DNA of 64,000 nucleotides, from NCBI GenBank assembly GCA_023014485.1, contig JAJOZX010005796.1, forward strand, positions 246,780-310,779, written 5' to 3'. The position numbers and the translations under genes were made by a program. Of the stretch, positions 53,101 through 62,028 are shown in pieces (the stretch's first letter is position 1; every line of letters starts with the position of its first letter). This stretch comes from Bathynomus jamesi (lineage: Eukaryota > Arthropoda > Malacostraca > Isopoda > Cirolanidae). The notes under the pieces were generated by a model. The model made no database searches and was not told where the DNA came from. It worked only from the letters and a program-made list of their open reading frames with translations.

Positions 53101-53326
53101 GGCTCCATTATGCTCCGAGACATGCCAGCGAGATCTCTCTCTCTCTCTCTCTTGTGTTTTATTACCCTTGTACCCTTGTTAGGTGTTAGGTGAGGTTAAG
53201 TTATGTACTCCTCCCCCCTTCATGCATAACCCTCTCTCTCCCTGTTGCATGCAATGTTGCAAATATTGATCATGTTGCATACAATTGATTTGTACTCGAC
53301 AGTTTTGAAAACATACTAGTGACCCC

Positions 53327-54190
53327 AGTAGTATAGCCGCAAAAGGGGAGAGTGCAGGAATGTTGCAGGTTATTATGTAATGTTGCAAAGGGGGTGGGGG
53401 TTGTTGCAAAGGGGGTTGGAAGGGGTTGTTGCAAATGTGTTGTTGCAAAGGGGGGTGGGGGGGAAACTTGGAGGCGGCGTTATCCCCCAAGAGAAAGGAG
53501 GAGGAGGAGAGAAAGGAGGAGAGGTGTTCACCTGGCAGGAGCCAAGTGCACACTAAGACTTCCAGCCGGGCTGGCGTTGTTTTATAGGCTCCTAATCAGC
53601 CAGAATCAGCCAGTTGGCTGAGCCAAGGGGGGAGAGACGCCTGAAGGAGAGAGAGAGAGACAGCTGAAGGAGAGAGAGCTGAAGAAGAGAGAGATGCCTG
53701 TAGGAGGGAGAGACGCCTGAAGAAGAGAGAGATGCCTGTAGGAGGGAGAGACGCATGAAGGAGAGAGGATAGGTACACATGCAGGAGTACACATGCTGGA
53801 GGTACACGCACACATGCAGTAGGTACACATGCTGGAGGTACACACATACGCAGGAGTACACATGCTGGATGTACACATGCAGTACACATGCTGGAGGCAA
53901 ACATGCAGGAGAGAGAGAGAGAGAGACAGCTGAAGGAGAGAGAGCTGAAGAAGGGAGAGAGACTCCTGAAGGACAGAGTGGAGTTCTCCCCCAATTTATT
54001 TTCGTTTCCCTAACCTAAGAGGCCACTAAGGGGTTTACCAAAGGGCCAGAAATAGAAGGAGCAGAGCTCCTTACTCGGCCGGAGCCGAGGGGGGAATGGT
54101 TCTTCACCAGCTTCGCGATCTTTTATAATCCTCTATTCTGGCTGAGTTGCCAGATAGCGCAAGGTATTCCAGATAGCGCCATGTGTCCCA
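53327..54190 (-). repeat. Left terminal repeat of Polinton B with GA-rich inner part
   Basis: AGTAGTATAGCCGCAAAAGG, then GTTGCAAAGGGGGTGGG-type units (53380-53465), GGCGGCGTTATCCCCC, CACCTGGCAGGAGCCAAG, then (GA)-rich CTGAAGGAGAGAGA units and CACATGCTGGAGGTA units (53640-53960), and near 54140 GAGTTGCCAGATAGCGC. Matches the left repeat of copy A in order. ORFs rich in Ser-Leu or Cys-Val read across these repeats are artefacts. Confidence 0.85.
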
Positions 54191-54199
54191 TTAATCGTG

Positions 54200-54811
54200 T
54201 AGCGATTGCACATCAATTATCATTATTATTATTATTATTATTATTATTTATTTCTACAATGAAACGGGGTCGGGTCGAAGAACGGGTGAGAGATCTTCCC
54301 CCCCAATATATATATATATATATTTTATTTTATAACATTTAATTTTAGTTTAGAAGCAAATTTAACATTGACTTCATTGAACTTAAAGAAACAAATAACA
54401 TAGTTTACCTTCGAAAACGTCATAATAGAAAACTTCATTTTACGGTAAACTATGTTATTTCGTTTACTAGAGTCAATGAACAGTCTCCATTCTTTTGGAT
54501 CATAGCGATTGCACATCAATTATCATATATTATTATTATTATTATTTCTACAATGAAACGGGGTCGGGTCGAAGAACGGGTGAGAGATCTTCCCCCCAAT
54601 ATATATATATATATTATTTATTTTATTAACATTTATTAATTTTAGTTTAGAAGCAAATTTAACATTGACTTCATTGAACTTAAAGAAACAAATAACATAG
54701 TTTACCTTCGAAAACGTCATAATAGAAAACTTCATTTTACGGTAAACTATGTTATTTCGTTTACTATAATTATATCATTCTTTTAAACAGCTTATGATAC
54801 ATATATATATA

Positions 54812-54886
<75 letters not shown>

Positions 54887-55512
54887 GTGTTGATGAAGCC
54901 AATTAAATTCTACTTATTAATAAATAACTTTTTACACACAAACTACATCTTAACTGCAAACACCTTGCACATCAATTCTTATTATCTTATTATTATTATT
55001 ATTTCACAATGAAACGGGGTCGGGCCGAAGAACGGGTGAGAGATCTCCCCCCCAATATATATAATATATATATATAATAATATATATATATATAAAAATA
55101 AACAACTCATGCACGCACACACACACACACGCACACACACACACACACACACACACGATGAAAGGCAGAAGCTAAATCAGTTCGAATCGTGTCTCTAGGG
55201 ACACGATTCGAACGAAAAAGGTCTCTAGGACTTTTCGGCCCGAGGGATTATCCTTCACAAGCTATTCGAGCAGAAATCACCACTGACTCCAGATATTAAT
55301 TTTATCATTGTTATTACTTCTACAAATATTTACGCGTATTTAAAATATAATTTGAAGCCAATTAAATTCTACTTATTAATAAATAACTTTTTACACACAA
55401 ACTACATCTTAACGCAAACACCTTGCACATCAATTCTTATTATCATTATTATTATTATTTCTACAATGAAACGGGGTCGGGCCGAAGAACGGGTGAGAGA
55501 TCTCCCCCCCCC

Positions 55513-55580
<68 letters not shown>
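54200..55580. repeat. Tandem/segmental duplications with CAATGAAACGGGGTCGGG block
   Basis: The block GCACATCAATT..(ATT)n..CAATGAAACGGGGTCGGG and AAGAACGGGTGAGAGATC recurs four times (54205, 54510, 54965, 55427). The first two are within a 305-bp duplication that also contains TTTACCTTCGAAAACG...TTTTACGGTAAACTATG; the last two follow a shared GAAGCCAATTAAATTCTAC block. Long (TA)n runs follow each. No gene. Confidence 0.85.
55182..55217. repeat. Perfect hairpin GTTCGAATCGTGTC
   Basis: GTTCGAATCGTGTC and GACACGATTCGAAC enclose a short TCTAGG loop: 14 base pairs. Function unknown. Confidence 0.7.
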
Positions 55581-55583
<3 letters not shown>

Positions 55584-55965
55584 CTTTGGATACCTTTGGT
55601 TAGCTTCCGCCCGAATTGTTCATTCTGACGAAGGTCAAGGGAAAACGTACCACACAATATATATATATATATATATGCTACACACACAGACCGTGCATGG
55701 AACTCTTCTGGGATAATTAAATCCACTATAGTCCGAGTAAGTAATGACAAATACCGCCTCGGTGGTGTAGTGGTTAGCGTCGCGGAATACGAATCCATCG
55801 GCCCAGGGTTCGAGACCCGACGGCAGCCGGCGCGCAGCAAAACCCAGCTGTTCATCCTTCCACACAATAAAGAAAGTGGTTGGTAGATAAATGGGCGCCC
55901 TAGGAGGCCTAGTGGTCAAGACGCTGGGCTACTGATGGGTCGTGGTTCGGAATCCACTATGTAAG
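55578..55965 (+). repeat. Dimeric tRNA-type SINE copy 3 with an inverted SINE tail
   Basis: 55753-55960 holds the first unit (CCTCGGTGGTGTAGTGGTTAG, B-box GGTTCGAGACC) and the second (AGGCCTAGTGGTCAAGACGC, GGTTCGGAATCC). Just upstream, 55583-55642 is the inverse of the usual SINE tail (TTGTTCATTCTGACGAAGG), so pieces of two opposite insertions adjoin. Confidence 0.75.
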
Positions 55966-55993
55966 AGACCTAACCTAACCTACGAAATACATC

Positions 55994-56045
55994 TCGTCAG
56001 GGCCGATCCTAGAGCCATATATAGCAATAGAAATGAGCGCGATGT
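55994..56045 (+). pseudogene. Short PolB fragment out of place
   Basis: CGTCAGGGCCGATCCTAGAG and ATATAGCAATAGAAATGAGCG match, with a few changes, the PolB segment at 28997-29042 in copy A. Only about 50 bases. It lies near the left end of copy B, far from its own PolB, and points to an internal rearrangement or a small insertion. Confidence 0.7.
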
Positions 56046-56051
56046 GTCGTT

Positions 56052-56330
56052 AAATACGTGATTAAAATAACAGGACCATTTTACCCGAGGCAGTAGTATA
56101 TCCGAAAAACATCGTAATGCACGATTTTTTCTATGTAGCAATAATAATTAACTCTTTCAAATACGTGATTTAAAATAACAGGACCATTTTACCCGAGGCA
56201 GTAGTATATCCGAAAAACATCGTAATGCACGATTTTTTCTATGTAGCAATAATAACTCTTTCAAATACGTGATTTAAAATAACAGGACCATTTTACCCGA
56301 GGCAGTAGTATATCCGAAAAACATCGTATA
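56052..56330 (+). repeat. Three tandem copies of a 104-107 bp unit
   Basis: AAATACGTGATTTAAAATAAC starts at 56052, 56159 and 56263, each followed by CAGGACCATTTTACCCGAGG and GTAGTATATCCGAAAAACATCG. The third copy stops after CATCGTA. Copies are almost identical, so the expansion is recent. Confidence 0.9.
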
Positions 56331-56612
56331 ACCTAACTATAATTTGCAACTATAGTTTACCTTGACTTTCATATGCTTCTATCCTGTTTTATTAATAAAG
56401 ATTTTTAACTTTTAATAACGTATGAATAAAGATTTTTAACATTTAATTTTATTTTAGTATTTATTCATGCCACGCCGCCTTAGACCACAGCTTAACGTTG
56501 AAACCGAATGTTCTTTTTAAAATATAATTAGGATATAATTTCTTTATTATAAAATAAGTTAACAATTATGTTAACAAACAATACTAATAATTTGTAAGTA
56601 AAAAATATAATA
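56331..56612. other. AT-rich spacer
   Basis: Nothing recognised except a repeated AATAAAGATTTTTAAC word (56395, 56425). Confidence 0.5.
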
Positions 56613-56665
56613 TAAGGGACTACCATAGAAATGTAAGTGCCTATAATTCGATTTTATATATATGT
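56613..56665 (+). pseudogene. Exon-end remnant upstream of the spliced gene
   Basis: AAGGGACTACCATAGAAATG, the GTAAGTG donor and the following CATAATT/TCGATTTTATATATAT are the same as the exon ends at 57014 and 57463. A leftover partial copy of the duplicated unit therefore lies upstream of the promoter. Confidence 0.8.
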
Positions 56666-56679
56666 TACTCGTCCGGTCT

Positions 56680-56815
56680 CGTTATAGCGGATTGGTACAC
56701 GTCATAGCTCCACCCAGCTACATCGGCAGCCAATCACTACGAACATCTGGTCTTTTGGGCGGAGCTTGGCGAATGTGCATATAAAAGGGGATATTTTCAG
56801 TTGGGAGTAACAGTA
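56680..56815 (+). promoter_or_regulatory. Pol II promoter of the left-arm spliced gene
   Basis: Two CCAAT-type boxes (ATTGG at 56690, CCAAT at 56731), a GC-type box GGGCGGAGCTT at 56757-56767 and a strong TATA box TATAAAAGG at 56780-56788. ACAGTA near 56812 is about 32 bases downstream of TATA and could be the start; TCAGTT at 56797 is too close. The GC-type box is the inverse of the one upstream of the right-arm cassette in copy A. Confidence 0.6.
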
Positions 56816-56844
56816 GCTATTTTCGCATCAGTGAATAATCAACC

Positions 56845-57754
56845 ATGGACCTGTACGTCTCCCCAGACTTGTATGAAGAACGTGATACTGCAGCATTAAC
56901 CACAATTAGCCTTTTCAATGCTGCTGATTGTGGCGAACTATTTTCGACGCAAACCGTAGAAGATATTTGCAGTGACGCTCCTTACAATCCGACGCAAGGG
57001 ACTACCATAGAAATGTAAGTGTCCATAATTAGATTTTATATATATACGGAGAGTTGTAGTATTTCGTCAAATAGATACTAGTCAAAAATGTCAATCAATG
57101 TTATTTCCCCATCATGCTAAAATCGAAATTGGTAATCGAACCAAAGATATCTTCACATAATGGAGATCTGTCTGTCTGTCTCTGTATATGTTTTCCTTTA
57201 AGGTCCGATGAGGATTTGACACGAGTTATACAATCTTTTGAAGGGAATACGGATGATATACTGATCAGTCAGCAGTGTCACACATCCTCCACCATGGACC
57301 TGTACGTCTCCCCAGACTTGTATGAAGAACGTGATACTGCAGCATTAACCACAATTAGTCTTTTCAATGCTGCTGATTGTGGCGAACTATTTTCGACGCA
57401 AACCGTAGAAGATATTTGCAGTGACGCTCCTTACAATCCGACGCAAGGGACTACCATAGAAATGTAAGTGTCCATAATTCGATTTTATATATATACGGAG
57501 AGTTGTAGTATTTCGTCAAATAGATACTCGCCAAAAATGTCAATCAATGTTATTTCCCCATTATGCTAAAATCGAAATTTTTATGGCGTTCACTCCTCGA
57601 ACCAAAGATATCTTCACATAATGGGGATCTGTCTGTCTGTATACTCTGTATATGTTTTCCTTTAAGGTCCGATGAGGATTTGACACGAGTTATACAATCT
57701 TTTGAAGGGAATACGGATGATATACTAATCAGTCAACAATGTCAAATAATGTAA
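56845..57754 (+). CDS. Left-arm spliced gene with duplicated exon, about 172 aa, unknown function
   Basis: Start ATG at 56845 in a good context (AACCATGG). Predicted exons: 56845-57014, 57203-57463 and 57667-57754, introns 188 and 203 bp with GTAAGTG donors and polypyrimidine-AAG acceptors. Exon 2 is 261 nt, a multiple of three, and repeats the exon 1 sequence (MDLYVSPDLYEERDT) after an extra SDEDLTRVIQSFEG module; exon 3 is a second copy of that module. The protein is acidic, with no known domain. Reading through any donor gives an immediate ATG TAA stop. AATAAA at 57829-57834 is a likely poly(A) signal. Divergent alternative: intron 1 retained, 57 aa. Confidence 0.65.
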
Positions 57755-57862
57755 GTGTTTTTCGATCTTTTTGGGATAAGAAGACGCAATATATTTTCAT
57801 AAATTTATTAAATGAAAGAAATCAGTACAATAAACGAATATACAAATATACGAACAAAAACA

Positions 57863-58345
57863 TTATAATATACAACGAGTACGTACAATTGGAAAACGGT
57901 TTTTTATCTGTCTGCATACCATTTCATCGTTTCGGTGAGTGTGACACGGGTCAAATAAATTTAAAAAATTTATAAATTCTTTATCATTTGACATATGCAT
58001 GAGAAATGAGACACAGTACATTCCGCAAACATTAGTAAAATATCCCTGCATACGAAATGGGTTCCATACAACTTCGGGAATATGTAACTGAGCGAGAAAT
58101 TTTACAATAATAGGGTCACTCCAGGGTTGAGTACCGAGTGAATCAAAATAGTACAGGCGCTGTCTATTTTTAAAATAGACAGCGATCCAGTGAATCCCTT
58201 CATTACCGATGATGTCTGTGTTCACAATAAGACTACCGCATTCTCGCGTACTTGGCAAACTCAATGTTTCATTCTTCGCAAACACGCCGATAAATTTGGA
58301 ACGTGTGACTCGCTCCATTACTTTCTGAAGTGTATTAGCATCCAT
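57863..58345 (-). CDS. Adenain-like cysteine protease (maturation protease)
   Basis: 160-aa open frame starting MDANTLQKVMERV. Catalytic residues of the adenovirus-protease/Ulp1 fold are in order: His in GNEGIHWIAVYF, Asp in RLYYFDSLGTQP, and the Gln...Cys pair in MQGYFTNVCGMYC. It would cleave capsid and core precursors in assembling virions, as in Polintons and adenoviruses. It is the last gene of the minus-strand block and ends facing the spliced gene, with TTTATT (minus-strand AATAAA) at 57804-57809. No visible defect. Confidence 0.92.
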   Translation of the reverse strand: MDANTLQKVMERVTRSKFIGVFAKNETLSLPSTRECGSLIVNTDIIGNEGIHWIAVYFKNRQRLYYFDSLGTQPWSDPIIVKFLAQLHIPEVVWNPFRMQGYFTNVCGMYCVSFLMHMSNDKEFINFLNLFDPCHTHRNDEMVCRQIKNRFPIVRTRCIL

Positions 58346-58346
58346 T

Positions 58347-59645
58347 TTAAAAGTCAGTGATAACGCTTCTAAATCTATCTACTTCTATTAGGGCTTGCGA
58401 TTCGAGATATACTAGTACACTAATAGGAGCGTCTATAGGCTTGGCGAATTCCAGCCGCACTGAGATGTTACCGCTCTGCTGTGGTGTTAAATGGGTATTT
58501 ACGCTAGCAGATAAGTCAGGTGTAATGTCAAACGGATAAAGGTTAAATTGATCAATGAATTCTTCCTGCGTTACCCCATTACCAAGCTCATCACAATCAC
58601 CTGCAATATGGGTCAGATTACTATAGGCTCTGGCACAAAGAGGTAACACAGCGTCTGATGAATAGTCCGTACCCATTGTTCCACCCAAAGCAGTGCCATT
58701 AACGTATAGAGTTATATTTTTAAGTCCGAAATTCTCGAATTTAAAGGCACTCTTTTTATATTTTCCATTCACCGAAGCGTGGTCCTGCATGCCGATTAAT
58801 ATCCTTTTAGGAAGATTTCCCAGGGCAATGTTTTCTATCTGCTTCGATGCCAACCCTGCAGGAACCGTATATAGTTTGATCTGCACTCTGTTAATAGGAT
58901 ATTTCACTGTAGCGTTTAGTAAATTTTTCTCAATTTCTAGTTGTTTTGGTGAACTTAATTTCACTCGCCGTACGCGGAGGTATGTGTCCATAATGTGAAC
59001 CACAACGGACTTTGCCCTCTTCTTGATTCGCATCCAGATTTAAGCAGATCTCAGGACTCGTGCGGGTGAGCTTTATTTTCATATCCACCCCGTTCACAAG
59101 CAACTTCTCCTGGAAAGTGAAATCTGTGTGCAACCGTCCAAAACACTCGTATATTTTCTTTTTAGAATTTTTAAATTTGTCCTTTATACTATTTTCATCT
59201 TTAGTTTGATAATATCCCTCCGCACTTAAAAAGGTAGCCTTCGCTTCTTTGGAAAAGTTGAGGACATTTTCCAAATAGGCTCGTAGATGATAGTACCCCG
59301 TGCCTGCCGATATGTTGGTCTGATTTAAATATACGTCACACTGGTTGAATATGGCGTGCAGAAAGTTTGTTTCAGGGTATACAGCATATTTGTCATCGCA
59401 GGCCGTTCCATCAGAATGGGCTATACGTAGCTTAGCGTACATGTGCACACAGCTTGGATCAAAAAAGTAAGGACCTGAGCTGGGTATCACGAATTCTATA
59501 GGTGCACTCGGGGAACTAATTGTGTTTAAAGGGTTAATTGTAATAAAGTCACTGTGCTCAATAGAAACTTGGGTTGGCGGGAGCTCAAAAAAGGACAGCT
59601 CCGACTTACAGCATTGTGAACTACATGGGTGGATGAAGCGTGCCA
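58347..59645 (-). pseudogene. Major capsid protein (double jelly-roll, hexon-like), one frame break
   Basis: Two overlapping frames form one gene. The first begins at 59697, or more likely at the second ATG at 59645 (MARFIHPCSS), and shows ELPPTQVSIEHSDF, IEFVIPSSGPYFFDPS and HAIFNQCDVYLNQTNIS, jelly-roll features shared by Polinton major capsid proteins. The second holds VQIKLYTVPAGLASKQIEN, NITLYVNGTALGG and a C-terminal RLEFAKPIDAPISVLVYLE strand. Both are open across 58930-59033; the switch lies near 58990-59015. About 430 codons in all. The break could be a mutation, a sequencing indel or, less likely, programmed frameshifting. Confidence 0.85.
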
Positions 59646-59720
59646 TGGCGAAATAGTGACTCCTCTCTCGACAAGTGGTAAACAAACTATGATTCATGAG
59701 ATCAATATCCTTAGCTTATA

Positions 59721-60101
59721 TCAGTCAAAAAAGTGGTCAACCATAGGTTTCATTCGCTTACAGCATTTCTTTTTTGATAGCCTTTTACGTTTAATACCAC
59801 GTGACCCCTTCTTCCGGGGAGCCCTCTTCTTCCCGCCACCACGCATTTTTCTCTTTGCATCTTTGATGATTTCGTTCCGTGTACGCTTTAAATGTTTTTT
59901 TAGGGCTTCTTTAGGTTTAGCCCCGGCCAATATGTCTTCTGCAGTGTTAAGGCCTGATTGTAGCGCTTTCCTTCCAAGGTATCTGGCACCCCTCTTCAGC
60001 AAAGGAACAGCCGTACGTAGTATGGATGAAAAAATGGATCCAAGTCCACTACCGCGCTGGTATCGCATCCCTCGATAGACGGTGAAAGGCTTTCTATCCA
60101 T
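59721..60101 (-). CDS. Basic core-like protein (pX/pVI-like), 126 aa
   Basis: Starts MDRKPFTVYRGMRYQRGSG. An amphipathic glycine-containing segment (GLGSIFSSILRTAVPLLKRG) is followed by a very basic C-terminal half with KRKMRGGGKKRAPRKKG and clustered Lys/Arg. The layout resembles adenovirus minor core or membrane-lytic proteins and their adintovirus counterparts lying between capsid genes. Start overlaps the penton stop as TAATG. The assignment rests on position and composition only. Confidence 0.65.
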   Translation of the reverse strand: MDRKPFTVYRGMRYQRGSGLGSIFSSILRTAVPLLKRGARYLGRKALQSGLNTAEDILAGAKPKEALKKHLKRTRNEIIKDAKRKMRGGGKKRAPRKKGSRGIKRKRLSKKKCCKRMKPMVDHFFD

Positions 60102-60958
60102 TATAACTCAGTGCGTCGAAAGTGTAGCTTCACTGTTAAGCTCCCGTTACCGAATGGGAAGTTTTCGCCCTCAATCGTTCTTATATATATTGTGATATTG
60201 GTTATTAAATTAGTTGCGACATTCACATAATGGGGTCTGTCATATGTAATACTCAAACTCCTTCCTCTATGGTTGGGGATGTGAGCAATGCGCAGCAGGC
60301 GTGCCTGGGTATCCCCAACAAACTGGTGCTCCACTATATTACTGTAAATATAGCACATGTCTGGGGACCTTTCAGCCAATTTCTCCATCTTCAATTGATA
60401 CATTAATCTGGACAAGTTATACTGTGTCTCGTGAAATGTGTCTCTTTGGAAGGCTGCGCTATATCGGCCGTTGGTTAGAATTTTGAACTTTCTATGTTCT
60501 TTAAGACATCTGTTAGTCTTTGATTTTAGGATTAGTGTATGTGCAGGGTTGTTTACGATTTCATATACTAAATCATTCGTAAGGTTTGAGTTTCTTAAAC
60601 TTACGTTTAAGCCTCTCACAACATCCTCGGCCGAACCATATTGACCCGGCCCTAGTCTTACTTCTGTACTGTAATACCGTGCAATCTTAGTCCAAGCGAT
60701 GCGCATAGTTTCATCCATAGCTACCCCAGCTTTTTCACACTCGTCAATGTCTCTAAGAATCGTAAAAACGGTTTCTTCATGTTCAATATTTAAAAAGACG
60801 GTGTCCAGCTGAATTTCGCATATCCCCACCTCATACGAATCACGACCCAATTCAATGTGCCCATGGAGTTCTGTTACAAAGTTGGCTAGCGTGTTGTTAG
60901 GGTGTACAGACAGGGACGAGGAGGACGGGAGTGTGACGTAGAAATGGTTAGGAGCCAT
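60101..60958 (-). CDS. Minor capsid (penton-like, single jelly-roll) protein
   Basis: 285-aa open frame. The N-terminus NHFYVTLPSSSSLSVHPNNT followed by ELGRDSYEVGICEIQLDTV is the recognisable opening of the Polinton PY/minor capsid family (FYVTLPSN....F.NNT...F...L...I.L..WEVGL.EI). The rest is beta-rich and ends TVKLHFRRTEL. It would form the fivefold vertices of the capsid. It is encoded directly before the core-like protein and major capsid gene, the usual Polinton order. No defect seen. Confidence 0.82.
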   Translation of the reverse strand: MAPNHFYVTLPSSSSLSVHPNNTLANFVTELHGHIELGRDSYEVGICEIQLDTVFLNIEHEETVFTILRDIDECEKAGVAMDETMRIAWTKIARYYSTEVRLGPGQYGSAEDVVRGLNVSLRNSNLTNDLVYEIVNNPAHTLILKSKTNRCLKEHRKFKILTNGRYSAAFQRDTFHETQYNLSRLMYQLKMEKLAERSPDMCYIYSNIVEHQFVGDTQARLLRIAHIPNHRGRSLSITYDRPHYVNVATNLITNITIYIRTIEGENFPFGNGSLTVKLHFRRTEL

Positions 60959-60966
60959 GTTGCATA

Positions 60967-62028
60967 CTATTTAAGCTTCATTATTGCATCAGCTTTTATA
61001 TAGGTGTTGAAGCTTTCTGGGTACCCTAGCCATTTCACCAGGTACATTTTTCTCCTTCCTGAACCTTTGCTTCCTAAAATTTTCTCAATTTTAAACACAT
61101 TTTTTTCTAAATTAAACGCAACTTTCTGCAATTCCTCGCGGTAAAAGCCTCCTGAGATTTCTTCCCCATTCAAATCTTCAATGTAATACATCATTATCAC
61201 ACCTTTAGGTCTCACAGCCCTAACTTTAAAAATCTCGCGTGTCCATCCTTGCTCAAAACCCTTTGCGAATTTATTCCCCGAACGCGACAGCCTTACATAA
61301 TCATTGATTTTGAAGCGCACAGAGTGTGGTGGTGGTGGTGGTGGTGGTGGTCCATCTCTTCTCGGGAGCGTACCTCTTTCTAAAACTTCGTTAGGTGTTG
61401 CCCCAATCGTGCGATGGTGTGAGCGGTTGTAGGATGATGCCAATGGTTCCAGAATGTCTAGAAATCTGTATGTGTTTTTATGTGTAAAATAACGGTGCAT
61501 GCGTTCCTTTATGGTGCGCTGAACTCTTTCAGCTAAAGAAGCCTTATGTATAGAATTGGTTGTGTAATAGCTGATATTAAACTCTGTCAACATATTCTGA
61601 AAAGCACGGCCTATAAACTCCTTCCCCATATCCGTACAAAAATAGCCAGGAACCCTGTTTTCTTTTAACATTAGCGTTTTGGTGGCTTTAGCAACTGTTT
61701 CAGGTGATTTATTTTTCAGAGGAACTAGCCACAGATATCTAGAGAATACGTCTATTATGAATAGAATGTAGCGGTAACCATCGTTATACACAGAATATCT
61801 TTGCATGTCTGTTAAATCTGCTTGCCAAATAGAATCAATCGAGGAAGCCGTTGTCTTGGCTGTTTTAAACCTTTTTCTCACAGGCTTATGAAGCGTATAA
61901 GCGTCCTGCTCCCTCAAAAATCTTTCAACATCTTTTTTTCCTACTCCGTAAACGTGCAGTCTATCTACGCCGCCGTAAGAGGATGGGGTAGAAATGTCAT
62001 AATAACGTTTAGTTAATACGTTAGCCAT
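60967..62028 (-). CDS. Retroviral-type integrase with C-terminal chromodomain
   Basis: 353-aa open frame. N-terminal linker with RFLREQDAYTLHKPVRKRF, then the rve core with DDE residues: Asp in DSIWQADLTDMQRYS, Asp in YFCTDMGKEFIG, Glu in HKASLAERVQRTIKERMH. A Pro-rich stretch RRDGPPPPPPPPHSV (from a GGT repeat at 61328) precedes an SH3-like segment, and the C-terminus is a chromodomain (FKIEKILGSKG, YLVKWLGYPESFNTYI). It inserts the linear element DNA and makes 6-bp duplications, as seen flanking copy A. Start overlaps the upstream gene by 16 bases. Confidence 0.95.
   Translation of the reverse strand: MANVLTKRYYDISTPSSYGGVDRLHVYGVGKKDVERFLREQDAYTLHKPVRKRFKTAKTTASSIDSIWQADLTDMQRYSVYNDGYRYILFIIDVFSRYLWLVPLKNKSPETVAKATKTLMLKENRVPGYFCTDMGKEFIGRAFQNMLTEFNISYYTTNSIHKASLAERVQRTIKERMHRYFTHKNTYRFLDILEPLASSYNRSHHRTIGATPNEVLERGTLPRRDGPPPPPPPPHSVRFKINDYVRLSRSGNKFAKGFEQGWTREIFKVRAVRPKGVIMMYYIEDLNGEEISGGFYREELQKVAFNLEKNVFKIEKILGSKGSGRRKMYLVKWLGYPESFNTYIKADAIMKLK

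Noticed and set aside
53592..53994. Ser/Leu/Cys-rich minus-strand ORFs as secreted proteins
   Set aside because: They translate the GAGAGA and CACATGCTGGAGGTA simple repeats in the left end of copy B.
56052..56330. CRISPR-like array
   Set aside because: Units of 104-107 bp are adjacent without spacers, and the DNA is eukaryotic.
58930..59033. Programmed ribosomal frameshift in the capsid gene
   Set aside because: I see no clear slippery heptamer with a downstream structure at the switch; a simple indel is the plainer explanation, kept as a finding to check.
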